This document shows, one piece after another, positions 1 to 8,153 of a DNA stretch of 48,493 nt. Position numbers and translations under genes: made by a program. The stretch comes from Fidelibacterota bacterium (GTDB lineage Bacteria > Fidelibacterota > Marinisomatia > Marinisomatales > JAADGP01), in contig JALUTR010000145.1 of assembly GCA_027021785.1 (NCBI GenBank), positions 1 through 48,493 of the forward strand, given 5' to 3'. Within the stretch, counting starts at the first letter, position 1; each line of letters starts with the position of its first letter. Under the pieces are notes generated by a model. That model was given only the letters and a program-made list of their open reading frames with translations. It had not been told where the DNA came from and made no database searches.

Positions 1-1
1 A

Positions 2-991
2 TTGTACGATCCTTATCGTGGAATCGCGGATTTGCGCGCGAAGCGATTGGTTACGCCGCTGAACCCGGCGGAGACCTTTTCCGACGATCCCCTGCGCATG
101 CTCCGGGCGGCGTATTTTGCCGCTGAATTGAGATTTGATCTGGAAAAAGCGTGTGTAAAAGCTATGCGCGATCAGGCCGATCGGATACAAATTGTCTCCT
201 GGGAAAGAATTACCGGGGAATTACTCAAAATCCTGAAAGCTCCGAAACCATCCATCGGCCTGGTACTGTTACAAAAAACCGGATTGATGCGCTATGTTTT
301 TCCGGAAATCGATGTTATGTACGGCCTGCGTCAAAGTCCCGATTGGCACCACAAGGATATTTTCTATCACACCATGCAGGTCATCGATAATGCCGCTCAA
401 CTGACGGATAAAGTGGAAGTCCGGTTCGCCGCCCTGGTCCATGATATTGCCAAACCGCGGACCCGGCGATTGGATTCCGATAAAGGGTATACTTTCTACG
501 GCCATGATGATCTCGGCGCACAAATGGTAAAACGGGTTGCCCATCGGATGAAACTGCCGAATGATTTGCGGGATTACCTGGCGAAAATGACCCTGCTGCA
601 CTTGCGTCCGATCGCGTTGGCGAAGGAAGGCGTCACCGATTCGGCGGTGCGGCGCCTGATGGTGGCCGCCGGAGATGAAGTGGATGATTTGCTGACTCTC
701 TGCCGGGCGGACATCACCAGTAAAAACCCCCGCCTCGTGGAGCGCTACTGGGCAAATTTTGAACGGGTGGAAAGACGGATGAAAGACGTCCGGGAAAGAG
801 ATGCCATGCAGGCTTTCCAATCCCCCGTCAGGGGCGATGTGATTATGAAAGTGTGCAACCTGCCCCCGGGCAAAAAAATCGGACTTATCAAAAAAGCCAT
901 TGAAGATGCAATCCTGGATGGTGAAATAGAAAACACCTACGATGCGGCCTATGAATATTTATTAAAAATAAAAGATAAATATGTCGAGTGA
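2..991 (+). CDS. cca: CCA tRNA nucleotidyltransferase, C-terminal part (partial at window edge)
   Basis: This is the 3' part of a class II CCA-adding enzyme or poly(A) polymerase family protein; the reading frame is open to the window edge and no start lies inside. The visible 329 residues begin in the head/neck region (DPYRGIADL, then DDPLRMLRAAYFAAELRF), which follows the catalytic GxGxS and DxD motifs. Those motifs must lie upstream. A phosphohydrolase HD domain follows, with H147-D148 in LVHDIAKP and upstream histidines in DWHHKDIFYHT. The HD domain is found in many bacterial CCA enzymes with 2'-phosphatase or cyclic phosphodiesterase activity. The family role is adding or repairing the 3' CCA of tRNA in the cytoplasm. 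Whether it adds CCA, only A or only CC cannot be told without the N-terminus. The stop codon lies inside a GTGAAAC-type repeat. Confidence 0.9.
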   Translation: MYDPYRGIADLRAKRLVTPLNPAETFSDDPLRMLRAAYFAAELRFDLEKACVKAMRDQADRIQIVSWERITGELLKILKAPKPSIGLVLLQKTGLMRYVFPEIDVMYGLRQSPDWHHKDIFYHTMQVIDNAAQLTDKVEVRFAALVHDIAKPRTRRLDSDKGYTFYGHDDLGAQMVKRVAHRMKLPNDLRDYLAKMTLLHLRPIALAKEGVTDSAVRRLMVAAGDEVDDLLTLCRADITSKNPRLVERYWANFERVERRMKDVRERDAMQAFQSPVRGDVIMKVCNLPPGKKIGLIKKAIEDAILDGEIENTYDAAYEYLLKIKDKYVE

Positions 992-1001
992 AACGTGATG
1001 C
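988..1001 (+). repeat. GTGAAAC-family heptamer pair at the end of cca
   Basis: Two tandem 7-mers, GTGAAAC then GTGATGC, begin one base before the TGA stop of the CCA gene, so the stop codon is part of the repeat. The same heptamers recur at 9558-9585, 9617-9630, 21576-21589 and 33886-33899, always at gene ends or in spacers. Confidence 0.6.
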
Positions 1002-1485
1002 GTAAGCGTACGTAAGTAATTCCGCAGTTATGGGTGGGGAACCAATCCGCAGGTTGATTCCAGGATCGGATTATACTCTAACCCGACCATGAACAAAAGG
1101 ACATTCGCAGGAAGAAGACAAAGATTTGGAAACTGACAATCGGTGCCGGTAGATATTTCTGTTTTTCACGGTATCCTCTCCAATAATCCTGCAGACCGCC
1201 CGGTGGATTGGTTTCCCGACATCCGTCGCTCCGCTCAACTTGGCTTCCCGGCATCCACCGGTCCGCCTTGCGGACTCGCTTCCTGACTATCGTCGGGAGT
1301 CCTTGTTCGCCGCCGGGAAAATTTCCATTTAATAAATTGCCTCTGTAAACCTGATTAATAATATTAATAGTATCATTAAATATAATAATATGAATTGAAA
1401 TAGAAATTAAACATATTAATATTATAGGTTGTAATAATTCATGTTGCTTTGTTATTTTCCCCCATACTAAATCATCAGGATCGCA
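992..1485. other. Spacer with repeat fragments and an AT-rich tract
   Basis: This 494-bp gap has no credible gene. It holds the end of the GTGAAAC pair and ACCAATCC at 1041-1048 with its reverse complement GGATTGGT at 1205-1212; the same ACCAATCC recurs in a similar setting at 40393-40400. It also holds a small hairpin, GTCCGC/GCGGAC, at 1261-1275 with a 3-nt loop, and a copy of the 23-bp palindromic element at 1277-1299. From about 1325 to 1440 the sequence is almost pure A/T, a likely promoter zone for the DUF2089 gene, though I cannot pick a convincing -35/-10 pair. Confidence 0.5.
1277..1299 (+). repeat. 23-bp palindromic element, copy 1
   Basis: An imperfect inverted repeat that starts CGCTTCC and ends GTCGGGAG. 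It matches the copies at 40419-40441 (same strand) and 43905-43927 (opposite strand) at most positions. Here it is followed by TCCTTG, which resembles a decayed start of the TCTTGG-type heptamer array that adjoins the other two copies. Confidence 0.5.
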
Positions 1486-1839
1486 ATGAAAATAATTGAT
1501 TGTCCGGTCTGCCGCGAAAAAATGATCAGCACACAGTTATATTGTGAGCATTGTGACATACTCATTGACGGAAAGTTCGAACACGATCGGTTTGCCAATT
1601 TGGATAATGACACGGCTGATTTTCTTGAGGTTTTTGTGCTTGCCCGCGGAAATATTAAGGAAATCGAAAAGCAGTTGGGAATCTCATACCCTACCGTCCG
1701 GGCCAGGATCGACAGATTGGTGGAAGCTGTGGTGAATATTAAGGAAATGGAAAAACAGCACTTGGAAAAAGAACAAAAAGCGCGGGCCGATTCGGAGCGG
1801 AAAAACCGGATTGTAAAATCCATTATCAGGAAGTATTGA
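1486..1839 (+). CDS. DUF2089 family protein
   Basis: A 117-residue cytoplasmic protein. The N-terminus has two CxxC pairs (CPVC at 6-9, CEHC at about 20-23) that look like a small zinc ribbon. Next comes a helix-turn-helix-like segment, GNIKEIEKQLGISYPTVRAR, followed by a charged, Lys/Glu-rich tail. This is the pattern of the DUF2089 family, whose members look like small DNA-binding proteins but have no settled function. It sits 15 bp upstream of a YbjQ-family gene on the same strand, a pairing that implies a shared transcript. The protein ends in a basic tail that may contact nucleic acid; that last point is inference. Confidence 0.8.
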   Translation: MKIIDCPVCREKMISTQLYCEHCDILIDGKFEHDRFANLDNDTADFLEVFVLARGNIKEIEKQLGISYPTVRARIDRLVEAVVNIKEMEKQHLEKEQKARADSERKNRIVKSIIRKY

Positions 1840-1854
1840 AAGAAAGGGAGGCTA

Positions 1855-2172
1855 ATGATTATAGTCACAACGCCGGATATTCCGGGGAAGAGAATTGTGA
1901 AGGTGTTGGGAATCGCTCGTGGAAGTACGATTCGGGCTCGTAATTTGGGACGCGATATTATGGCGATCCTGAAAATGCTGGTTGGGGGTGAAATCAAAAC
2001 CTATACCGAAATGATGGCCAGGGCACGGGAGGAATCCATCACCCGCATGGAAACGGTGGCGAAAGAGATGGGAGCCAATGCGATTGTTAATGTTCGCTTA
2101 ACATCGGTTACCGTTCTTTCAAGCACGGCCGAAATATTGGCCTATGGTACAGCGGTGGTGATTGGTGAATAA
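1855..2172 (+). CDS. YbjQ/UPF0145 family protein
   Basis: A 105-residue protein of the YbjQ (DUF74, UPF0145) family, recognised by the start VTTPDIPGKRIVKVLG, the RARNLGRDI segment, and the later ANAIVNVRL and AYGTAVVI strands. The family folds as a homo-oligomeric ring and is sometimes called a heavy-metal-binding domain, but its role is not established. A strong Shine-Dalgarno, GGGAGG, lies just upstream of the ATG. Its DUF2089 neighbour ends 15 bp before it, so the two are probably co-transcribed. No membrane segment or signal peptide is present. Confidence 0.87.
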   Translation: MIIVTTPDIPGKRIVKVLGIARGSTIRARNLGRDIMAILKMLVGGEIKTYTEMMARAREESITRMETVAKEMGANAIVNVRLTSVTVLSSTAEILAYGTAVVIGE

Positions 2173-2506
2173 TTGATCCCGCCGTGGCGACACGCAAACC
2201 CGGAGCCCGAATTGTTTGCTTGCGGGACCCAACGTGCAAGGCTACGGATGATCCGGGTTGAATATCGAACAGAAAACAACGAGTCTCGATCAAATGGTTG
2301 GTGTTCCTTCGGGAAATTCGTGTAATTAATGTCTGCCGAATAATCCGAATTAGACCAAGTGTCGGGTGACGATGGCAGATACGTTCAGGTTCGGAAAATA
2401 AGAAATGTCCTGAATTGAAAGGAAGTCAAAGCGTTTTTTTAAAATCCTGACAACCATCTTAAACCAAACAAGTCTAACGTAGTCTTATATTAAAAGGTAA
2501 GTGTGT
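2173..2506. other. Spacer upstream of the efflux operon
   Basis: No gene, tRNA-like fold or clear terminator is visible. The last 100 bp before the Yip1-like gene become A/T-rich, with a T7 run near 2436-2442, and presumably carry the operon promoter. I cannot assign the boxes with confidence. Confidence 0.4.
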
Positions 2507-3217
2507 ATGTACTTTATCAATAACCTGATTAACCTGTTTGTTTCTCCGGGTCGCTTGTTCGAAACAATCAGGAAGCGAACCAATTGGAAGGATGTTTTAA
2601 TTCCACTATCGGTATTGGTGGTTCTGGGGGTGCTTAGCCTGGGACTGTTGAAAGATTTATTGATTGAAGTCCAGCTCAGCCAGGCCGTCGCCCGGATTGA
2701 AAACGATAGTCGGATACCGGTGGACAAGAAAGATGAGTTCATTCTGCAAATGGAAGACCGGTTCACCAACCCGACGCCGTTCATGGAAGCCATCGCGTGG
2801 GTGAACGCCGGTTTATCCATACCCATCAGGGTATTGTTCATGGCGCTTGTGTTACTGGTTATCGGAAATGCGATGCTCGGAGGCGCGGTGGCCTATGGGA
2901 AATTGGTTCACATGACCGCCTATGTTTATCTGGTCAATATTGTCGAACAGGCGGTGAAAGTACCGCTGATGCTTAATCGGTGGAGCGTGGAAGTCTATAC
3001 CGGACTGGGTTTGCCGGGCCTGGGAGAAAAAGGTAGTTTCCTTCATAATTTTTTGGCCGGGATGGACTTTTTTGCGTTCTGGCGAATTGTTTTAATGGCA
3101 ATCGGGATGGGGATCCTGTATCAACGGGAAACGAAATCGTTTCTCTGGGCGTTAATTGTCTTTTGGTTACTCCAGGTAGCCATCCTAGCCGGACTAAATA
3201 TGATTGCTTATTCGTGA
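2507..3217 (+). CDS. Yip1-like multi-pass membrane protein
   Basis: About 236 residues with an N-terminal amphipathic segment containing FVSPGRLFETIRKRTNW, typical of bacterial Yip1-domain proteins, followed by about five hydrophobic segments. The ATG at 2507 is preferred to the GTG at 2501 because the AAAAGG ribosome site is then spaced about 8 nt away. The 3' end overlaps the tolC start by 4 bp (GTGA), which implies translational coupling. Yip1-domain proteins in bacteria have no firm function. Placement as first gene of a TolC/HlyD/MacB operon suggests a helper in the membrane, but that is only context. Confidence 0.75.
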   Translation: MYFINNLINLFVSPGRLFETIRKRTNWKDVLIPLSVLVVLGVLSLGLLKDLLIEVQLSQAVARIENDSRIPVDKKDEFILQMEDRFTNPTPFMEAIAWVNAGLSIPIRVLFMALVLLVIGNAMLGGAVAYGKLVHMTAYVYLVNIVEQAVKVPLMLNRWSVEVYTGLGLPGLGEKGSFLHNFLAGMDFFAFWRIVLMAIGMGILYQRETKSFLWALIVFWLLQVAILAGLNMIAYS

Positions 3218-4560
3218 AAAAAACAAGAATACAGTTTAACACCCTGTTTTTTATTTGGCTGGTTTCCTTTACGCTGGTATCGGGACAGGCTTTAACCTTA
3301 ACGGAGTGTGTGCAAATCGCGCTGAAGAATAAGGAGACGGTAAAGTCAGCCGTATTGGATATTCAGTCCGCCGAAGCGGGGAGACGGAGCGCTTTAAGCA
3401 ATGTCCTCCCCAGCCTGCGATTGTCCGGGGGATGGAATGAATCCCGGTTCCCGGGGAGGGATTTCACCATTGATCCGGTAACAGGTGAACCGGTTGGCGT
3501 ACCCGGCACCTCCATATCGAGTTTGACAACCTGGTCCAGCGGAGTGGGTTTGAACCAGATTCTGTATGATGGTTCCGGTTCCTGGAATCGCATTGCGCAA
3601 GCCAGGGAAAATTACCGGTTGGCAATTCAGCGCGACCGGCAGGCGCGAATCAACGTGATTCGGGATGTGTATCAAGCCTTTTACCAGTTATTGAAAGCTC
3701 AGCAACTGTTGAAGGTGGCCCGTTTGAATCTCGAGCTGACGGAACAGCAGGTGGAACTGGTTCAGCGGCAGTATGAATTAGGGGCGGTTAAGAAAACCGA
3801 CTTGTTAAAAGCGGAAGTTCAGGCAGGACAGGCGAAAGTCGATCTGGTCAATCAGGAATCCGCGGTAAATAATGCCATGTTCGCCTTGCGTAATGCTATG
3901 GGATTGATTGGTTCCGAACAACAGTTCACCATCAAAGAAACGGACCGTCCGTTACCGGAACTACCGGACCGGGAAAAGGCTTATGAACTATTACGGGATA
4001 ACAATCCTTCTCTGCAATCGGCGAAGATTCAACTGAAACAGGCGGAAATAAATTTCCGAATTGCCCGGGGCGCGAGACGCCCGGTTTTAAGCGCCAATGT
4101 CAATTATTCGGCGGCGTCGGAAGAGTTGAGCAGATTCGTCAGGGATTTCAATGAATCCTGGCGTTTTAACAGTAGTATCTCTCTTTCCCTGCCGTTATTT
4201 ACGGGGTTCGATATATCCGGCAAAATTCAACAAGCCCAATTGGCCGCCATGAAACAACAATATAACTATACAACTATTCGAAATGATCTGATTGTCCAAT
4301 TGGAAGCAATCATGGAAGTCCTTCGGAATTACGAAGAAATCATTTCCATCAACGAGGAAGTATTAACAGCCGCGGAAGAAGATTTGAAATTGGTGCAGAA
4401 ACGATATTCGCTCGGTTCGGCCACGATTCTTGAAGTGTTGGATTCCCAGGTTTCGTTAACCCGCGCCCGTTCCAACCTGGTGACCTCCCGTTACGATGCG
4501 CGGGTGCAGGAAGCCAATTACCGGGCTGTTTTAGGCGTTTTAGGTCAGGATATCGAGTAA
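3214..4560 (+). CDS. TolC family outer membrane efflux protein
   Basis: A 448-residue outer membrane channel subunit. A signal peptide (VKKTRIQFNTLFFIWLVSF, cleaved near SGQA) is followed by ALTLTECVQIALKNK, the classic start of the outer membrane efflux protein repeat. Two long alpha-helical hairpin repeats follow, with internal motifs GAVKKTDLLKAEVQ and GSATILEVLDSQVSL at equivalent places, as expected for TolC's duplicated structure. The start is the GTG at 3214 that overlaps the upstream stop; an ATG at 3163 would put 17 extra residues before the signal peptide. It should form the trimeric exit duct for the adaptor and MacB-type pump encoded next. The substrate cannot be read from the sequence. 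Confidence 0.92.
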   Translation: MKKTRIQFNTLFFIWLVSFTLVSGQALTLTECVQIALKNKETVKSAVLDIQSAEAGRRSALSNVLPSLRLSGGWNESRFPGRDFTIDPVTGEPVGVPGTSISSLTTWSSGVGLNQILYDGSGSWNRIAQARENYRLAIQRDRQARINVIRDVYQAFYQLLKAQQLLKVARLNLELTEQQVELVQRQYELGAVKKTDLLKAEVQAGQAKVDLVNQESAVNNAMFALRNAMGLIGSEQQFTIKETDRPLPELPDREKAYELLRDNNPSLQSAKIQLKQAEINFRIARGARRPVLSANVNYSAASEELSRFVRDFNESWRFNSSISLSLPLFTGFDISGKIQQAQLAAMKQQYNYTTIRNDLIVQLEAIMEVLRNYEEIISINEEVLTAAEEDLKLVQKRYSLGSATILEVLDSQVSLTRARSNLVTSRYDARVQEANYRAVLGVLGQDIE

Positions 4561-4703
4561 ATGATTTTACAATGCGTAACGCTTTTTACCGGCCGTGATT
4601 CCTGCCGCGTGCCGATACACATCGCGTGTCGCAAAATATTCGGAAGTGAAAAATGAAACGGACCGTTTCGTCAAATATATATGTTTTGGGAAGGAAATAG
4701 ACA

Positions 4704-5996
4704 TTGGTTGTAAAACGTAAACGATTATCGAAAAAGACCCGTTGGATAGTGGTGATCATTATCCTGGTGGTTATTGGTGTTTTTGTCGTCGCGAATTTGA
4801 GAAAGTCGAATAGTGACGCCATCCGTGTGGAGACTGAAGAAGTGACCCGTCAGACCGTTGTACACAAGGTGAATGCCAGCGGTCAGATTCAGCCGGAAGT
4901 GGAAGTGAAAATCAGCGCCACCATTTCGGCCTGGATTACGGAAATTACGGTTCAGGAAGGGGACTATGTGGAGGTGGGACAGCTTTTAATCTCCCTCGAT
5001 GAAAAACAATACAAAGCCTCAGTTGAACAGGCGAAATCTTCGGTGAAATCCGCAAAAGCCAGGTTGAAACAAATTAAAGCCCAGAGGGATCGGGTTGAGT
5101 CGTTATTCCAACAGGGACTTGTTTCGGCGCAGGAACTGGAATCCATAACAGCGGAATTCGAATTGGCTGAAAGCCAGTTGGAACAGGCCCAGGCTGCGCT
5201 GGAATCACGCGAAGATGAATTATCCAAAACGCGTATTACCGCGCCCCAGGCCGGCATTGTGACCAAAATAAATAAGGAAGTAGGCGAAATGGCTCTCGGT
5301 TCGGTCTTTCAGGCGGATGTATTGATGACGATTGCCGATCTGAGCCGCATGGAAGTGGTTGTGGATGTGAATGAGAATGATGTGGTTTCAGTGACCGAGG
5401 GAGATACGGCGGAGATTGAAATTGACGCCTTTCAGGATACAGTGTTTTACGGAATTGTCAGTGAAATCGCCCATGTGGCGGAAACCAAGGCCCTTGGCAC
5501 GCAGGAACAGGTCACCAATTTTAAAGTGCGCATCCGGATACTTGAAGTACCGGATAAAATCCGTCCCGGGATGAGCGCCACGGCAAATATTATTACCGAT
5601 ATACGTCAAAATGTGTTGGCAATCCCGATCCAGGCCCTTACGATCCGCCCGGAAGGAGCGGAAAAAGAATCAATGAAAAAACGGAAAGGTAAGAAAACTC
5701 CGCGAAAAAGAGGGGAAAATCCGGGAAATAGAAGCAGAAAACGGAAGATGCAGGAAGTGGTCTTTGTTGTTTCGGATACATCCGCCAATGTCGATGATCA
5801 AAAGAATCTCGGAGAAAACCAAAAATACGCCCTGGTCCGTCCCGTTAAGGTTGGAATCGCCAGTGAAACCCATTATGAAGTTTTGAGTGGATTGAAGGAA
5901 GGGGATATCGTTATTACCGGCAGTTACAAGGCTATCAGTCGCGACTTGTATAACGATGCGGTGGTCGTGACGGGGAAGTCCGGGAATGATGAATGA
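4704..5996 (+). CDS. HlyD/MacA family periplasmic adaptor
   Basis: A 430-residue membrane fusion protein with a TTG start behind GAAGGAA. Order: one N-terminal membrane anchor ([16 protein letters not shown]), first biotinyl-lipoyl half (INASGQ-like strand, about 55-90), a coiled-coil hairpin at about 105-170 rich in Q/E/A, the second lipoyl half ([14 protein letters not shown]), then beta-barrel and membrane-proximal domains. Residues 325-348, between barrel and membrane-proximal domain, form an unusual linker in which 14 of 24 residues are Lys or Arg. It links the TolC channel to the MacB-type transporter; its 3' end overlaps the ATPase gene by 11 bp. Function is firm; cargo is unknown. Confidence 0.92.
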   Translation: MVVKRKRLSKKTRWIVVIIILVVIGVFVVANLRKSNSDAIRVETEEVTRQTVVHKVNASGQIQPEVEVKISATISAWITEITVQEGDYVEVGQLLISLDEKQYKASVEQAKSSVKSAKARLKQIKAQRDRVESLFQQGLVSAQELESITAEFELAESQLEQAQAALESREDELSKTRITAPQAGIVTKINKEVGEMALGSVFQADVLMTIADLSRMEVVVDVNENDVVSVTEGDTAEIEIDAFQDTVFYGIVSEIAHVAETKALGTQEQVTNFKVRIRILEVPDKIRPGMSATANIITDIRQNVLAIPIQALTIRPEGAEKESMKKRKGKKTPRKRGENPGNRSRKRKMQEVVFVVSDTSANVDDQKNLGENQKYALVRPVKVGIASETHYEVLSGLKEGDIVITGSYKAISRDLYNDAVVVTGKSGNDE

Positions 5997-6675
5997 TCTG
6001 ATTGTTTTGAAAGGTATCACGCGGGTTTATGAAGTCGGCACGGAAAGAATCCACGCGTTAGCCGGTGTCGATCTGACCATACGCCGGAACGAATATATTT
6101 CGACCATGGGGCCGTCTGGTTCCGGGAAGTCGACACTCATGAACATCATTGGTTGTCTGGATACACCCACCAGTGGTACGTACGAATTTGAGGGTGAACC
6201 GGTTCATGAGATGGACGACAACCAACTGGCGTCGATTCGTAATCGTAAGATCGGCTTTGTGTTTCAGACTTTTAATCTGCTCCCCAAGTTAACGGCGCTT
6301 CGAAATGTTGAATTGCCGCTTATCTATGCCAACGTTCCCCGTGATGAGCGCATGAAACGGGCGGAACGGGCATTGGAGCAAGTCGGGCTGACTGACCGCA
6401 TGACCCACAAACCGAACGAATTATCCGGGGGACAACGACAGCGCGTGGCGATTGCGCGGGCATTGGTTACCAATCCTTCCGTTATTCTGGCGGACGAACC
6501 GACCGGAAATCTGGATTCAAAAAGCGGGGAGGATATCATGCGCTTGTTCGATGATCTTCATGAAGCGGGAAACACAATCATATTGGTGACGCATGAAAAA
6601 TACATCGCCAACCATGCCCAACGGACACTGCATATCCTCGATGGAAAGATTAACGAAGACACGTTGAATGGGTAA
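5986..6675 (+). CDS. MacB/LolD-type ABC transporter ATPase
   Basis: A 229-residue stand-alone nucleotide-binding subunit. Walker [10 protein letters not shown] is at 42-50, the Q-loop in [12 protein letters not shown], the ABC signature is [15 protein letters not shown], and Walker B/D-loop is [13 protein letters not shown], with the switch His in VTHEK. The [18 protein letters not shown] stretch places it in the MacB/LolD mechanotransmitter class. In E. coli MacB the ATPase and permease are fused, but here they are separate genes. It should power the two permeases that follow from the cytoplasmic face. Two tandem ATGs (5986, 5989) are possible starts. Confidence 0.93.
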   Translation: MMNDLIVLKGITRVYEVGTERIHALAGVDLTIRRNEYISTMGPSGSGKSTLMNIIGCLDTPTSGTYEFEGEPVHEMDDNQLASIRNRKIGFVFQTFNLLPKLTALRNVELPLIYANVPRDERMKRAERALEQVGLTDRMTHKPNELSGGQRQRVAIARALVTNPSVILADEPTGNLDSKSGEDIMRLFDDLHEAGNTIILVTHEKYIANHAQRTLHILDGKINEDTLNG

Positions 6676-6935
6676 GAGATGATTCGAAAGAATGAAATCG
6701 ACAGCGATTTTGGCGATTGTGATTTTTCAGCGAACTGTGTTCGATGTGAATAAAGATTGTCGTTTCGGCAATAGAATGGGATTGTATTTCAATATTAACG
6801 ATTTCGTAAAAGGTCTCATATTTTCATTGCGATCCCGCGTCAGCGGGAGAAGCAATCTCCATGACATCATTGTATTCTTCACGATTTCGTCGACATTTAT
6901 TATCATTTGTCCCATTTGAAACGCATAGTGTAATC
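6676..6935 (+). other. Spacer with small hairpin before the first permease
   Basis: The 260-bp gap inside the efflux operon is A/T-rich and carries a perfect 6-bp stem with a GTCA loop, TCCCGC/GCGGGA, at 6833-6848. There is no T tract after it, so it is not a standard terminator; it may tune the downstream permease. An ATG at 6861 could extend the permease upstream into this gap. Confidence 0.35.
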
Positions 6936-8153
6936 GTGTTCGGATTATTCATCGGTAATGCGAGAATCGCCCTGGAGGCGATTGTGGCCAATAAGGCGCG
7001 GACGCTGCTAACCACTCTGGGTATCATTATCGGTATTTTGGCTGTGACCCTGATGGGAACGTTAATCTCGGGGCTTGACCGGTCATTTGAAAGGAGTATG
7101 TCTTTTTTGGGAAGGGATGTGTTGTTTATTTCCAAGCATGAGTGGTTTGGCAACCAGGAATGGTGGGAAGTTCGAAACCGCCCGGATATCAAACTGGATT
7201 ATGCCGAAAAATTAATGGAGTATTCGAAATACGTCCGGGCCGTGGCGCCGGTAATGCGGAGAAGAATGGAAGTGGTTCACAAAGAAGAAAGTTTGTCCGA
7301 CGTAACGGTCGTAGGTACAACGCCGGAGTATATGCTGACGTCGACGATCGACATTGAAAACGGTCGTTTTATCACGAGTGGGGAAGAACGCTCGGGGTCA
7401 CGGGTGGTTGTGATTGGATTTGATGTGGCTCAGGCCTTGTTTGAAGGTGAAAATCCCCTGGATAAAAAAATCAGGATGGGCCCCTACTCGTTCCGTGTGA
7501 TCGGAGTGGTTGAAAAGCAGGGAAAATTCCTGGGGTTGTTCAGCTTGGATAACCAGGTGATTATACCTTTGGGGTCCTATTTACGGTTGTTTGCCCGCAG
7601 GGGCTGGATGCAATTGAATGTAAAGGTCGACAGTGACCATGTTTCCGAGGCCCGGGATGAAGTACGGGGAATTATGCGCCGTCTGCGCGGCCTGCATCCG
7701 CTGGAGAAAGACAATTTCGCCATTAACCAGCAGGACGCCTTTCGCAAACAATACGGCATGATCAAGTTGGCAATTGGAGGTACCGGTATCTTTATCACGA
7801 TTCTCTCTCTGGTGGTAGGGGGAATCGGTATTATGAACATTATGTTTGTATCGGTAAAGGAACGCACCCGGGAAATCGGTGTGCGCAAAGCGATCGGGGC
7901 CACCCGTGCGGTCATTTTGCAGCAATTTCTCCTGGAAGCGGTATTCATTTGTTTAATCGGAGGAGTGACGGGGTTGCTCCTGGCTTACGGGGGGAGTCTT
8001 TTGATTGATAAGTATGTTTTCCCCTCCACGATGCCGGTTTGGCTGGCGATTGCATCTATGGGCTTGAGTATGCTGGTAGGTATTGTTTCCGGTTTGGCCC
8101 CTTCGTTTAAAGCCGCGCGCCTGGACCCGATTGAGGCCCTGCGCTATGAGTAA
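6936..8153 (+). CDS. MacB-type ABC transporter permease 1
   Basis: About 405 residues. An N-terminal membrane helix (LLTTLGIIIGILAVTLMG) precedes a large periplasmic MacB_PCD domain. Three C-terminal helices of the FtsX fold follow, with the family motifs GGIGIMNIMFVSV and TREIGVRKAIGATRAVILQQ and an ending of LDPIEALRYE. I chose the GTG at 6936 because it puts the N-terminus (FGLFIGNARIALEAI) where MacB homologues begin. The frame is open to an ATG at 6861, which has a GGAG about 12 nt upstream and would add 25 residues. It overlaps the second permease by 8 bp, so the pair probably forms a heterodimer that moves periplasmic substrate into the TolC duct. Confidence 0.9.
   Translation: MFGLFIGNARIALEAIVANKARTLLTTLGIIIGILAVTLMGTLISGLDRSFERSMSFLGRDVLFISKHEWFGNQEWWEVRNRPDIKLDYAEKLMEYSKYVRAVAPVMRRRMEVVHKEESLSDVTVVGTTPEYMLTSTIDIENGRFITSGEERSGSRVVVIGFDVAQALFEGENPLDKKIRMGPYSFRVIGVVEKQGKFLGLFSLDNQVIIPLGSYLRLFARRGWMQLNVKVDSDHVSEARDEVRGIMRRLRGLHPLEKDNFAINQQDAFRKQYGMIKLAIGGTGIFITILSLVVGGIGIMNIMFVSVKERTREIGVRKAIGATRAVILQQFLLEAVFICLIGGVTGLLLAYGGSLLIDKYVFPSTMPVWLAIASMGLSMLVGIVSGLAPSFKAARLDPIEALRYE

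Noticed and set aside
2173-2500. tRNA or small RNA in the spacer
   Set aside because: No acceptor stem, T-loop GTTCGA-type sequence or stable GC-rich fold could be found by eye.
3163-3213. ATG at 3163 as tolC start
   Set aside because: It would put 17 residues ahead of a well-formed signal peptide and lie inside the Yip1-like gene; the GTG at 3214 is coupled to the upstream stop.
6692-6919. 75-residue open frame between ATPase and permease
   Set aside because: A/T-rich, no family resemblance, no good ribosome site, overlapped in antisense by a similar frame; typical of noncoding DNA.
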